A DNA stretch of 64,000 nt from Christensenella sp. UBA7588 (lineage in GTDB: Bacteria; Bacillota; Clostridia; Christensenellales; CAG-917): the NCBI GenBank assembly GCA_002478945.1, contig DLKM01000026.1, forward strand, positions 5,981-69,980. Direction: 5' to 3'. A program made the translations under genes and the position numbers. Shown piece by piece: positions 9,802 through 17,698 of the stretch. Below the pieces are notes generated by a model that did not search any database, was not told the origin of the DNA, and saw nothing but the letters and a program-made list of their open reading frames with translations. How positions within the stretch are numbered: position 1 is the stretch's first letter; each line of letters starts with the position of its first letter.

Positions 9802-9955
9802 AAAACTCCTCTTTGTGCGCTCAATGCAGTTTGCGTGACATAATTCTTCACGTTTAGTCGCCAAACAGGCATAATATGCATTGTGTCGCAATCTTATATT
9901 TTCGCATTTACGATATGCATAAACGACGGGATTGTTGACAATAATCTTTGCGAGT

Positions 9956-10309
9956 ATGGATATGGTCAAACGAGGCGAATTATATTATGCGGATTTAAGT
10001 CCCGTCGTAGGGAGCGAACAAGGCGGCGTACGTCCCGTTCTTATCGTGCAAAACAACGTCGGCAACAAGTACAGCCCGACGATTATAGCCGCCGCAATCA
10101 CTTCTCAACTTGATAAAGCAAAACTGCCTACGCACATAGCGTTGCCTGCGGGAGTTTACGGCCTGCCGAAAGATTCCGTCGTTCTGCTCGAACAAATCCG
10201 CACCCTTGACAAAAAACGCCTGAAAGAAAAAATCGGCGAATTGCCCGTTAATATGATGTCTCGAGTAAACGAAGCGTTGCTCGTATCTCTCGGCTTTTTC
10301 GAGACGTAA
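9956..10309 (+). CDS. MazF/PemK-family endoribonuclease toxin, no adjacent antitoxin
   Basis: 117 residues. The core VKRGELYYADLSPVVGSEQGG, RPVLIVQNN and the SQLDKAKLPTHI region match MazF/NdoA proteins, which cut mRNA at short motifs. The start is uncertain: ATG at 9956 or 9962, neither with a clear ribosome binding site. In Firmicutes mazE usually lies just upstream, but here the upstream 150 bases lead into divergent ddh and hold no open frame for an antitoxin. No antitoxin is seen downstream either; recX is convergent. The antitoxin is either absent, elsewhere, or very small. Confidence 0.87.
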   Translation: MDMVKRGELYYADLSPVVGSEQGGVRPVLIVQNNVGNKYSPTIIAAAITSQLDKAKLPTHIALPAGVYGLPKDSVVLLEQIRTLDKKRLKEKIGELPVNMMSRVNEALLVSLGFFET

Positions 10310-10352
10310 AAGGCTAATATTCGGTTGAAAATATTCGGTTAGAATATCAAAA

Positions 10353-10390
10353 AAGCACAAAATCTCGCAGTACTGCGAGATTTTGTGCTT
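10353..10390 (-). terminator. bidirectional-type terminator between mazF and recX
   Basis: An 18-bp perfect inverted repeat around TA (arms AAGCACAAAATCTCGCAG and its complement). Read on the minus strand it is followed by TTTTTT, which fits termination of the recX transcript. It also lies 44 bases after mazF. Confidence 0.75.
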
Positions 10391-10460
10391 CGTATAAATT
10401 GTGTATTATTGATTTTGATTGATACTTGTGTTTGTGAAAAATTTACTTCGTTTGTCAGTC

Positions 10461-10958
10461 TTATTCAAACACGTCGAATAAGGTTGTAATAACTTTGTTT
10501 ATTACGCGTGCGTCAAAACCTTTCTGATACAAATGCGCGCCGACTTTTTGAGCGTCTTTTTTATCGACGATTTTCTTTTGTTTGATATATTTTTGCGCCA
10601 TTTTCATAGCGTTTTCAACCTGAAAATCTTCGTCGATATTATCTGCAATGACGTTTTCTACCGTATTTTTGTCAACGCCTTTCTCGTTTATGAGCTTATA
10701 TGCGATTTTCTTTGCGCCGTAACGGTTTTTATTGAAAAGCAGATATGTGCGCACATATTCTTCGTCGTCGATATATTTGTACTTTTTTGCGCGCTCTATT
10801 GCGTATTCAACCTCGTTTTTGTGATAACCCTTGTCATAGAGTTTATTCTTGCATTCTTTTTCGGAACGAGCCGAAAGCGCAAGATATTTCACAAGCGACT
10901 CATAGGCTTTTTGCGCTCTTTCTTCGTCGAGCGGATATACGATTTCTTCTTCTGCCAT
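10461..10958 (-). CDS. recX: RecX-family regulatory protein
   Basis: 165 residues from the ATG at 10958; a TTG six codons upstream (10976) is possible, and neither start has a strong ribosome binding site. The three repeated three-helix units of RecX are visible: LVKYLALSARSEKECKNKL, then IDDEEYVRTYL with NRYGAKKIAYKL, then KKDAQKVGAHLYQKGF. RecX binds RecA filaments and modulates homologous recombination. recA itself is not in the window. It follows yigZ at a short distance on the same strand. Confidence 0.85.
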   Translation of the reverse strand: MAEEEIVYPLDEERAQKAYESLVKYLALSARSEKECKNKLYDKGYHKNEVEYAIERAKKYKYIDDEEYVRTYLLFNKNRYGAKKIAYKLINEKGVDKNTVENVIADNIDEDFQVENAMKMAQKYIKQKKIVDKKDAQKVGAHLYQKGFDARVINKVITTLFDVFE

Positions 10959-11010
10959 ATCTATACCGTTTTGCAACTTTTTAGCAACTCAAAGTGCGGT
11001 TTTTGAGCAT

Positions 11011-11637
11011 CTAAACACATTTATACTCTTTATTGTCGGTCAATACGACGTCTGCTTTACCGCCAGATATTTCTCTCACGCTTGACACAAACGCCTCTGC
11101 GTCGTCCTCGGGAACGAACGCTTTGCACGCAACGTCCTGACCGTATTCCACGCTGTCGACAACGACGCCGCTTTTGCGGATAAATTTATCAATAACCGCA
11201 AAACTCGGATAATCTGCCGTTACGGCAATCTGTTTGCAAAGCACTTTTTGCGAGATTTTGCCCGCCTTTACGCCCTTACTTGCCGTATCCGAATACGCTC
11301 CGACAAGTCCGCCCGCGCCGAGTTTTATTCCTCCGAAGTATCTCGTCACTACAATCGCGCTCTTGACAAGATTCTGCTTTCGAAGCACGTCGAGAATGGG
11401 CTGTCCTGCCGTACCCGACGGTTCTCCGTCGTCGCTGAATCTCGTCACGTTTCCGAGTTCGTCTCCGACGTAGCCGTAGCAATTATGCGTGGCGTCGGGA
11501 TACTTTTTCCGCACGCTTTTGACAAATTCTTCCGCCTCGTCGGCGTTTAATTCGCCTTTGACGGTAGCAATGAAAATCGAGCGTTTAATCTCGATTTTCA
11601 CTTCGTATTCGCCGTCAATATAGCGGTAAGATTTCAC
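11011..11637 (-). CDS. YigZ/IMPACT-family protein
   Basis: 208 residues. It starts with GTG whose last bases overlap the TGA of tyrS (GTGA), so translation is probably coupled. The UPF0029/IMPACT signature is clear: THNCYGYVG, FSDDGEPSGTAGQPIL and VVTRYFGGIKLGAGGL, followed by a C-terminal DUF1949 ferredoxin-like domain. The family binds nucleic acid or ribosome-associated factors, but the bacterial role is unsettled. Confidence 0.88.
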   Translation of the reverse strand: MKSYRYIDGEYEVKIEIKRSIFIATVKGELNADEAEEFVKSVRKKYPDATHNCYGYVGDELGNVTRFSDDGEPSGTAGQPILDVLRKQNLVKSAIVVTRYFGGIKLGAGGLVGAYSDTASKGVKAGKISQKVLCKQIAVTADYPSFAVIDKFIRKSGVVVDSVEYGQDVACKAFVPEDDAEAFVSSVREISGGKADVVLTDNKEYKCV

Positions 11638-12845
11638 TCTACGGTAACCTTGTAGAAATTCTTTTTGCCTTTTTGCAGGACAAATCCGTTTGCGAGTTGA
11701 CTATCGGTAACTTGCGCCATAATGTCCGTGATTTTTTGCCCGTCAACGGAGATTCCACCGCCTTGAATGAGGCGTTTTGCCTCGCCTTTGGACGGAACTT
11801 TTGCAACGGCAACGAGAATATCGGCAACGGACGTCACGCCTTGCGGAATCGTTGCGGAAGGCATATTTTCGCTATCTCCCGAGAATGCCGCACGCGCTTT
11901 GTTCAAAGCGTCCTCCGCTTCTTCTTCGCCGTGAACCATTTTGGTAAGCTCGTATGCAAGACGCTCTTTTGCCTTGTTCATACGCTCGTCGTTGTACTTG
12001 GTAAGCTCTGCAATCTCGTCAAGCGGCACGAACGTGAGGAATCTGAACACCTTTTCCACGTCGGCGTCCGCAATGTTGCGCCAGTACTGGAAGAAATCGT
12101 ACGGAGCGGTCTTGTTGGGGTCGAGCCACACGGCACCTTTTGCCGTCTTGCCCATTTTGATACCCTCGGACGTCGTAAGCAAGCCGAAAGTGATTGCAAA
12201 AGCGTCTTTTTGCTCTTTTCTGCGAATAAGGTCTGCGCCTGCAAGCATATTTGACCATTGGTCGTCTCCGCCGCATTGCAATACGCATCCGTATTTACGG
12301 TTAAGCACCAAAAAGTCATAAGACTGCATAAGCATATAGTTGAATTCGAGGAAGGTCAAGCCCTTTTCGAGGCGTTGCTTGTAGCACTCCGCCGTGAGCA
12401 TACGATTGACCGAGAAATTCGCGCCGACTTCGCGCAAAAAGTCGATATAATTGAGGTCGAGAAGCCAATCTGCGTTATTGACGAGAATCGCCGCATTTTC
12501 GCCCTCGAAACGCACGAATTTTGCCATTTGCTTTTTGAAGCAATCAACGTTGTGTTGAATGGTCTCTTTGGTCATCATAGAGCGCATATCGGTACGACCT
12601 GACGGGTCTCCGACCATTGCCGTGCCACCGCCGATAAGGATAATCGGACGATGTCCTGCGTCCTGCAAACGTTTTGCAACAATCATCTGCATAAAGTGTC
12701 CGACGTGAAGGCTGTCTGCCGTCGGGTCGAAACCGATGTAGAAAGATTGAGGACCTTCGTCCAACATTTTTTTGAGGTCGTCCTCAAACACCACTTGTTT
12801 GACAAGTCCGCGCTCGCGGAGTTGATCGATAATGTTTTGTGACAT
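11634..12845 (-). CDS. tyrS: tyrosyl-tRNA synthetase
   Basis: 403 residues from the ATG at 12845 with AGGA upstream; the frame continues further but over the promoter. It charges tRNA-Tyr. The class I HIGH-type motif is HVGHF, the KMSKS-type loop is IKMGKTAKG, and a C-terminal S4 RNA-binding domain (AKRLIQGGGISVDG) completes the protein. It heads a tyrS-yigZ unit, possibly with recX. A promoter with 17-bp spacing lies 42 bases upstream, so there is no room for a T-box leader. Confidence 0.96.
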   Translation of the reverse strand: MSQNIIDQLRERGLVKQVVFEDDLKKMLDEGPQSFYIGFDPTADSLHVGHFMQMIVAKRLQDAGHRPIILIGGGTAMVGDPSGRTDMRSMMTKETIQHNVDCFKKQMAKFVRFEGENAAILVNNADWLLDLNYIDFLREVGANFSVNRMLTAECYKQRLEKGLTFLEFNYMLMQSYDFLVLNRKYGCVLQCGGDDQWSNMLAGADLIRRKEQKDAFAITFGLLTTSEGIKMGKTAKGAVWLDPNKTAPYDFFQYWRNIADADVEKVFRFLTFVPLDEIAELTKYNDERMNKAKERLAYELTKMVHGEEEAEDALNKARAAFSGDSENMPSATIPQGVTSVADILVAVAKVPSKGEAKRLIQGGGISVDGQKITDIMAQVTDSQLANGFVLQKGKKNFYKVTVE

Positions 12846-12886
12846 AATACTATTCCTATTAAAAGATATTTTATTATATATTGCAA

Positions 12887-12915
12887 ATTGTACCACCGCC
12901 CCGCGCTTTTGGCAA
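12887..12915 (-). promoter_or_regulatory. sigma-A promoter of tyrS
   Basis: On the minus strand TTGCCA (12910-12915), 17 bases, TACAAT (12887-12892), placing the start of transcription about 35 bases before the tyrS ATG. Confidence 0.65.
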
Positions 12916-12970
12916 CATCTTTTTGCCACGAATCGATTGCTTGTCCGCCCCTGCCTCGAAAACGGTATAA

Positions 12971-12995
12971 AAAAACCGCCGAAGCGGCGGTTTTT
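12971..12995 (-). terminator. terminator after the lipoprotein gene, before tyrS
   Basis: AAAAACCGCCG and CGGCGGTTTTT form an 11-bp stem with a 3-base loop, symmetric in A/T tails. It lies 22 bases past the stop of the lipoprotein gene and insulates the tyrS promoter. Confidence 0.8.
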
Positions 12996-13016
12996 ATGTA
13001 AAACGTCTTTATTCAA

Positions 13017-14381
13017 TCAACTTTTACAATATTTGTTGTTTGCGCTTTCCCAGTCATAATCAAGGTCTGTTGCGCTTGTGTAATAAGTGTAAGACATAGC
13101 ATAGTTGCCCAATTCTCCAGATTTTGCCATTGAAATTATTTCTTCTCTGCTACAATATTCAGCAAATGAAGAGAAATCATACCCGATGTATTGCGTTTTA
13201 TGCTTGCTTTCATCGTAAGTCATTAATCTAACTTCGCTGAAATTTCCATTCTTATTATATATAATTTTTGAGGCGAAAAGTATCTTGTTGCCTTTGTCGT
13301 TTTCGCAACAATTAAAAATATAGATTGCCGATTCTTCATTATACGCATCTAATTTCAAAACGACTCTTACATCCCTGACACCATTAAAAAACTCAAGCAA
13401 TTCTTTTGCATTGTTGTAATTTTTAGGAGTGTTAGCCCCTTCAAACGTTATAGCCATATAGTTCTTTTTGTATATTCCGCTAACATCTCTTGATATAATT
13501 TCAGCATCAACAATCAAATAGAAATTGTTCGATGTCTTTTTAATCGAATGAATTTTTCTCACATAGGAATTTGGATATTCTTTGGAATTTGCATAGTTTT
13601 CCGCATACCAATTCTTGACGATTTCAACTATCGTCCAATAGCTTTTTTCTTCTATTGCCTCATCTGCCTGTTGCTGTGCAAGTGCAATTTGTTCGTCGGT
13701 TGCTCCGTCCTCTTTTGTGGGAACAATCGGAATAATTATATCCTGCGGCTTTTTGTCGGGAACGTCGTTTTGTATTTCTTCTTTTATCTTTTCGCTTCTT
13801 GCGATTTCTTCTTGCGTAGGTGCGTTTTCCCCGCATCTAACACACTTTCCGTTTTCAAAAGAGTGACCGAGACGAGAGACGGATTGTTTGGTCGAATACG
13901 AGCAGCCATCTCTCTTGCAAGCAACATAAGCCGTGTAACCGTCGTCAAGACAAGTAGGTTCTTGTGCTTGGTATGATTGCAAATCGTGTCCGTACTTTGC
14001 ACACAAGTATTCGGCGGACGGAGTCGGTATTTCCGCGTCTGCGCTTCTTGCATACACAACCTCGTTGCCGTCGATATAAAGTTTCAAAGAACCTCTTATA
14101 TGTCCGGACAACGTCAAGTCGCCGACAATACGGATATTCCCGTCCAAAACGTTATCGACGGTATACGTTCCGCAGTTTGCCTTATAATCTTGCCACGTTC
14201 CGTCGTCTTTCAAATAAAGCCATACGTCTTTATTTATATCGTCGCCGTCTTTGAGATAGAAAACGCCCTGATACGCACTATAATCTGCCTGTTGTGCTTT
14301 CGATTTGTCGCAAGAAACGAATAAAAGCATTGCGACCGACAAAACAATTAAAAACAATGCTATAGATTTGAATAATCTCAT
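13017..14381 (-). CDS. secreted lipoprotein with Cys-rich repeats, unknown function
   Basis: 454 residues from the ATG at 14381, with GGGGAAAT upstream. The signal peptide MRLFKSIALFLIVLSVAMLL ends in the lipobox FVSC, so it should be lipid-anchored outside the membrane. Residues about 130-200 hold paired cysteines (PTCLDDGYTAYVACKRDGC, then GKCVRCGEN) of the type found in Clostridial surface proteins; an acidic linker and an alpha/beta C-terminal half with many aromatic residues follow. I do not recognise the C-terminal domain. It is a single-gene unit with its own terminator. Confidence 0.75.
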   Translation of the reverse strand: MRLFKSIALFLIVLSVAMLLFVSCDKSKAQQADYSAYQGVFYLKDGDDINKDVWLYLKDDGTWQDYKANCGTYTVDNVLDGNIRIVGDLTLSGHIRGSLKLYIDGNEVVYARSADAEIPTPSAEYLCAKYGHDLQSYQAQEPTCLDDGYTAYVACKRDGCSYSTKQSVSRLGHSFENGKCVRCGENAPTQEEIARSEKIKEEIQNDVPDKKPQDIIIPIVPTKEDGATDEQIALAQQQADEAIEEKSYWTIVEIVKNWYAENYANSKEYPNSYVRKIHSIKKTSNNFYLIVDAEIISRDVSGIYKKNYMAITFEGANTPKNYNNAKELLEFFNGVRDVRVVLKLDAYNEESAIYIFNCCENDKGNKILFASKIIYNKNGNFSEVRLMTYDESKHKTQYIGYDFSSFAEYCSREEIISMAKSGELGNYAMSYTYYTSATDLDYDWESANNKYCKS

Positions 14382-14554
14382 AGTATTTCCCCATATACCT
14401 GCTGATACGTTCATTTTAGTTGAACGACGGAATTTTGTCAATACAACGGACACATACACAGCGAAATGTAAAGATATGTAGGTCTAAAAATTCGGATATT
14501 TTATAAAAAACATATCAGAATTTCCGTGCGGCGGTATATTTTTTTTGTATTTTC

Positions 14555-14583
14555 TTGATAAAACTTTATCTATATGATAAAAT
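14555..14583 (+). promoter_or_regulatory. promoter of the NifU-like/GGGtGRT operon with overlapping dyads
   Basis: TTGATA (14555-14560), 17 bases, TAAAAT (14578-14583). Two perfect dyads overlap it: GATAAA-AC-TTTATC at 14557-14570 over the -35 and ATGATA-AAA-TATCAT at 14575-14589 over the -10. They would suit a dimeric repressor, but the regulator is unknown. Confidence 0.6.
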
Positions 14584-14629
14584 ATCATCATAAAATCAAT
14601 ATAAACACTCTATATGGAGGCAATTATCT

Positions 14630-15331
14630 ATGCAATATTCAAGTGAAGTTGAAAACATGTGTTGCGTTGCTAAGGGTCCCAACCACGGTCCCGCACCTAT
14701 CCCCGAAGAAGGCAAATGGGTGCAAGCAAGAGAAATCAAGGACATCAGCGGTCTTACCCACGGTGTCGGCTGGTGCGCTCCTCAACAAGGCGCGTGCAAA
14801 CTTACGCTCAACGTTAAAGACGGCGTTATCCAAGAGGCTCTTGTGGAAACCATCGGTTGCTCAGGTATGACTCACTCTGCGGCTATGGCAGCGGAAATTC
14901 TTACCGGTAAGACCATTCTCGAAGCACTCAACACCGACCTCGTATGCGATGCTATCAACACCGCTATGCGTGAACTTTTCTTGCAAATCGTATATGGCAG
15001 AACGCAATCCGCATTCTCCGAAGGCGGTCTAGTTATCGGCGCAGGTCTCGAGGACCTCGGCAAAGGTCATCGCAGCCAAATCGGCACGATGTACTCCACC
15101 GTTTCCAAAGGCCCCCGTTATCTCGAAATGGCTGAAGGATACGTCACCAAAGTCGCTCTCGACGCAAACAACGAGATTATCGGTTATCAATTCTGCAAGC
15201 TCGGCGTTTTGATGGATATGATTAAAAAAGGCGTCGACGCAAACGAAGCAGTGGCAAAATGCACAGGCACTTACGGCAGATACAAAGCCGAAGACGGTGC
15301 TGTCAAGTGGATTGACCCGCGTCAAGAATAA
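14630..15331 (+). CDS. NifU-like iron-sulfur cluster scaffold-type protein paired with GGGtGRT
   Basis: 233 residues, with GGAGG ahead of the ATG. The middle contains a NifU/IscU-like stretch (GCSGMTHSAAMAAEILTGKT) with conserved cysteines at WCAPQQGAC and IGCSG, but the protein is longer than IscU and ends in its own helical domain. Such proteins are annotated as iron-sulfur assembly scaffolds and are found next to GGGtGRT proteins in anaerobic Clostridia. Fifteen bases separate the two genes. Whether it really builds clusters is not shown. Confidence 0.85.
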   Translation: MQYSSEVENMCCVAKGPNHGPAPIPEEGKWVQAREIKDISGLTHGVGWCAPQQGACKLTLNVKDGVIQEALVETIGCSGMTHSAAMAAEILTGKTILEALNTDLVCDAINTAMRELFLQIVYGRTQSAFSEGGLVIGAGLEDLGKGHRSQIGTMYSTVSKGPRYLEMAEGYVTKVALDANNEIIGYQFCKLGVLMDMIKKGVDANEAVAKCTGTYGRYKAEDGAVKWIDPRQE

Positions 15332-15346
15332 TCGGAGGACGAAACA

Positions 15347-16351
15347 ATGAGTGTAACATTTGAAGGTTATGAAAGAAGAATAGACAAAATCAACGGCGTT
15401 CTTGCTCAATACGGCATCAAGGACCTCGAAGAAGCAAGAGACCTCTGCCTCTCCAAAGGCGTTGATTGCAACGCAATCGTCAAAGGCATTCAACCTATCT
15501 GCTTTGAAAACGCAGTTTGGGCATACACCGTCGGATGCGCAATCGCAATCAAGAAAAATTGCGTAAACGCGGCAGACGCGGCAGAAGCTATCGGCGAAGG
15601 TTTGCAATCGTTCTGCATCCCCGGCTCCGTTGCAGAGCAACGTAAAGTCGGTCTCGGACACGGCAACCTCGCGGCAATGCTCCTCAGAGAAAGCACCAAG
15701 TGCTTCGCTTTCCTCGCAGGTCACGAATCGTTTGCGGCGGCAGAAGGCGCAATCGGCATTGCAAGAACTGCAAACAAAGTCAGAAAAACTCCGCTCAAAG
15801 TCATCCTCAACGGTCTCGGCAAAGACGCGGCATTTATCATCTCTCGTATCAACGGCTTCACTTACGTCCAAACCAAAATGGACTACTTCAGCGGCGAAGT
15901 GAAAGTTGTCAAAGAGACTCCCTACTCCAACGGCGAGCGCGCGGCAGTCAGAGTGTACGGCGCAGACGACGTAACCGAAGGCGTTGCGATTATGCGTCTC
16001 GAGGACGTTGACGTTTCTATCACGGGCAACTCCACCAACCCCACTCGTTTCCAACACCCCGTCGCAGGCACTTACAAGAAATGGTGCGTTGACAACGGCA
16101 AAAAATACTTCTCCGTTGCGTCAGGTGGCGGCACGGGTCGTACTCTCCACCCCGATAATATGGCGGCAGGTCCTGCGTCCTACGGTATGACCGACACGAT
16201 GGGTAGAATGCACTCCGACGCACAATTTGCAGGTTCTTCATCCGTTCCCGCACACGTCGAAATGATGGGCTTAATCGGTATGGGCAACAACCCGATGGTC
16301 GGTGCAAGCGTTGCTTGCGCAGTCGCAGTACAAGAAGGTTTGACAAAGTAA
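15347..16351 (+). CDS. GGGtGRT protein
   Basis: 334 residues. It contains SGGGTGRTLHPDNMAAGPASYG, the motif that gives the GGGtGRT family its name; the family is widespread in anaerobes and has no proven function. GGAGG precedes the ATG by seven bases. It is co-transcribed with the NifU-like gene. The last 14 codons (SVACAVAVQEGLTK and stop) recur twice downstream; see the repeat entries. Codon use looks highly biased towards C-ending codons, as in well expressed genes of this genome. Confidence 0.93.
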   Translation: MSVTFEGYERRIDKINGVLAQYGIKDLEEARDLCLSKGVDCNAIVKGIQPICFENAVWAYTVGCAIAIKKNCVNAADAAEAIGEGLQSFCIPGSVAEQRKVGLGHGNLAAMLLRESTKCFAFLAGHESFAAAEGAIGIARTANKVRKTPLKVILNGLGKDAAFIISRINGFTYVQTKMDYFSGEVKVVKETPYSNGERAAVRVYGADDVTEGVAIMRLEDVDVSITGNSTNPTRFQHPVAGTYKKWCVDNGKKYFSVASGGGTGRTLHPDNMAAGPASYGMTDTMGRMHSDAQFAGSSSVPAHVEMMGLIGMGNNPMVGASVACAVAVQEGLTK

Positions 16352-16490
16352 GTTGTGCGCAAAGCAACGATTGATTGTTTGCGTAGCAAATAGCACCAGT
16401 AACACAAAAGGCACTCAACAGAGTGCCTTTTCTGGTGCAGAATAATCGGTCGCTTGTGCAGTAGCAGTACAAGAAGGTCTCACGAAGTAA
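16307..16490 (+). repeat. tandem gene-tail repeat, first unit and second tail copy
   Basis: The genuine gene tail at 16307-16351 encodes SVACAVAVQEGLTK and a stop. A second tail at 16446-16490, 139 bases downstream, encodes exactly the same residues with six codons changed silently. Between them lie a short hairpin at 16378-16390, an outer stem at 16393-16399/16432-16438 and an inner terminator-like stem at 16406-16416/16421-16431. Upstream of the second tail the frame is closed by TAA at 16443. Confidence 0.85.
16406..16431 (+). terminator. terminator of the GGGtGRT operon (first of three)
   Basis: AAAAGGCACTC and GAGTGCCTTTT form an 11-bp stem with loop AACA, enclosed in a second stem GCACCAG/CTGGTGC. 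Confidence 0.8.
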
Positions 16491-16628
16491 TCGTTTGCAC
16501 AAGCGAACGAAAAATCTTTGCGTAAGCAAAGTAGAACCAAAACACAAAAGCACCTGAAAAGGTGCTTTTTGGGTTCTATAAATTGCGTTGCTTGCGCAGT
16601 CGCTGTTCAAGAAGGTTTGACGAAGTAA
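16446..16628 (+). repeat. tandem gene-tail repeat, second unit and third tail copy
   Basis: The third tail at 16584-16628 begins 138 bases after the second. It reads CVACAVAVQEGLTK and stop; only the first codon differs in sense (TGC for Ser). The spacer again holds a CTTTGC/GCAAAG hairpin (16516-16531), an outer stem TAGAACC/GGTTCTA (16532-16538, 16572-16578) and an inner stem (16546-16554, 16561-16569). The order matches the first unit, but the stem sequences have changed on both sides. Confidence 0.85.
16546..16569 (+). terminator. second terminator-like hairpin of the tail repeat
   Basis: AAAAGCACC and GGTGCTTTT form a 9-bp stem followed by T; an outer 7-bp stem encloses it. Confidence 0.7.
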
Positions 16629-16662
16629 GAAAAACCTACTAAATAGTAGCATTTTGAAGAAT

Positions 16663-16696
16663 ATAGCACCTATCCAAAAATTGCGATAGGTGCTAT
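16663..16696 (+). terminator. third terminator after the tail repeats
   Basis: ATAGCACCTATC pairs with GATAGGTGCTAT over 12 bp and is followed by a T-run. It closes the third unit and marks the left border of the AT-rich island. Confidence 0.75.
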
Positions 16697-16732
16697 TTTT
16701 ATATCTAAGAGTGTTCCGTTTGGGAAAGAAAT

Positions 16733-16761
16733 GTAAACAATGTTTACCGTTTGTTTACCGA
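16733..16761. repeat. GTAAAC dyad plus direct half-site
   Basis: GTAAACAATGTTTAC (16733-16747) is a perfect 7-1-7 dyad, and TGTTTACCG recurs directly at 16741-16749 and 16752-16760. It lies between the tail-repeat terminator and the TAC terminator. It may be a protein binding site or an element end; no role can be shown. Confidence 0.45.
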
Positions 16762-16776
16762 ATTTTAAAAACGCAA

Positions 16777-16799
16777 AAACCCACCGTTGGATGGGGTTT
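16777..16799 (-). terminator. terminator of the toxin-antitoxin-chaperone operon
   Basis: On the minus strand AAACCCC pairs with GGGTTT and is followed by a broken T-run, about 50 bases after the stop of the SecB-like gene. Confidence 0.65.
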
Positions 16800-16847
16800 C
16801 GCTATATTCAACTTCTTATTATCTTTTTTATTTGTAACATTTTAAGA

Positions 16848-17258
16848 CTACATATCTAAAACTAAATTTTTAGTCAATTCTATAGCGTTATATATTGGCA
16901 ATTGAATAGTTGACATGCCCGGTTGAGTCGTAACCAATGATATTTGACTACGCAAATATGGCAACATTATAGCAACAGTATTTGTCTTGAGCATTGACAA
17001 CTGAATCTCCTTATCTAAAATTTCAGCGTTGACAAGCTCAAAATCAGCTTGTTCACACGCCGTAACATTCAGATCTCCTTGCCCCTTTATGGTTAGCATT
17101 ATAACTACTCTTACAGATTTTTCCGTAAGTTTTCTATATTTAATATCAAAACTAGCATCAGCCTCAATCTTTCCTATATAATCTACATTTCTTGAGATAC
17201 ACATACTAGGAAAGCATAAATTATACATCTTAAGTAATCCTTGTATGTTAGTTTCCAT
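16848..17258 (-). CDS. SecB-like chaperone of a toxin-antitoxin-chaperone module
   Basis: 136 residues, ATG with GAGGTG upstream. The pattern follows SecB: an N-terminal strand region, ASFDIKYRKL and VRVVIMLTIKG strands, ADFELVN, and the C-terminal block IMLPYLRSQISLVTTQPG...IQLP, which corresponds to the PYARE...G.FP..L.P block of E. coli SecB. It lies 12 bases after an antitoxin gene that follows a HigB-like toxin, which is the order of TAC modules such as that of Mycobacterium tuberculosis, where the SecB-like protein folds and protects the antitoxin. General SecB export is not usual in Firmicutes, so a TAC role is more likely. The homology was judged by eye. Confidence 0.72.
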   Translation of the reverse strand: METNIQGLLKMYNLCFPSMCISRNVDYIGKIEADASFDIKYRKLTEKSVRVVIMLTIKGQGDLNVTACEQADFELVNAEILDKEIQLSMLKTNTVAIMLPYLRSQISLVTTQPGMSTIQLPIYNAIELTKNLVLDM

Positions 17259-17270
17259 AATACACCTCTT

Positions 17271-17639
17271 TTAAGCAGCATATACCGCTGAGTTAATAAT
17301 TATCTTTTTCCCTACTGACAAATCTTCAACTGGCATAAACAGTTCGGTATTCTGTTTGTTTTCAGATATCTCGAATCTGCTTTTGTATGATTCTTCTTTT
17401 CCAAGTTGGAATAACTCATATTTTTTTTGTTGATACAGCAAACTATCAGCCGGATATCCTGTTGCCTTTTCAAAAGCAGCTGCCATCAATGTTGTGACGC
17501 TTCTCTTTCCTGCTAGCATACTACTAATTACAGTTTTATTTACATTCATCTCTTTTGCAAGCCATTTTTGAGATTTGTTAATTGACATTAAAACTGTTCG
17601 CATTATGCTTCCAGGATGAACGCAATAATCTTTTTCCAT
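17271..17639 (-). CDS. higA: HigA-family antitoxin with extended C-terminus
   Basis: 122 residues from the ATG at 17639, eight bases after AAGGAG; an ATG two codons earlier is too close to that site. HigA hallmarks are seen: HPGSIMRTVLM near the start, then the helix-turn-helix SQKWLAKEMNVNKTVISSMLAGKRSV. After the DNA-binding domain comes a tail of about 45 residues (ELFQLGKEES... to VYAA), longer than a bare HigA. In known TAC systems this position holds the chaperone-addiction segment bound by the SecB-like partner. It should repress its own operon through the dyad at 18046-18064. Confidence 0.85.
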   Translation of the reverse strand: MEKDYCVHPGSIMRTVLMSINKSQKWLAKEMNVNKTVISSMLAGKRSVTTLMAAAFEKATGYPADSLLYQQKKYELFQLGKEESYKSRFEISENKQNTELFMPVEDLSVGKKIIINSAVYAA

Positions 17640-17698
17640 ATTCATATCTCCTTTTATATTTAAAGCAATACATCTATAACATAATATGATATGTATTG

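Noticed and set aside
12846..12915. GGTGGTAC upstream of tyrS resembles part of a T-box
   Set aside because: It lies inside the promoter spacer and -10 box, upstream of the transcript start, and there is no room for specifier or antiterminator stems.
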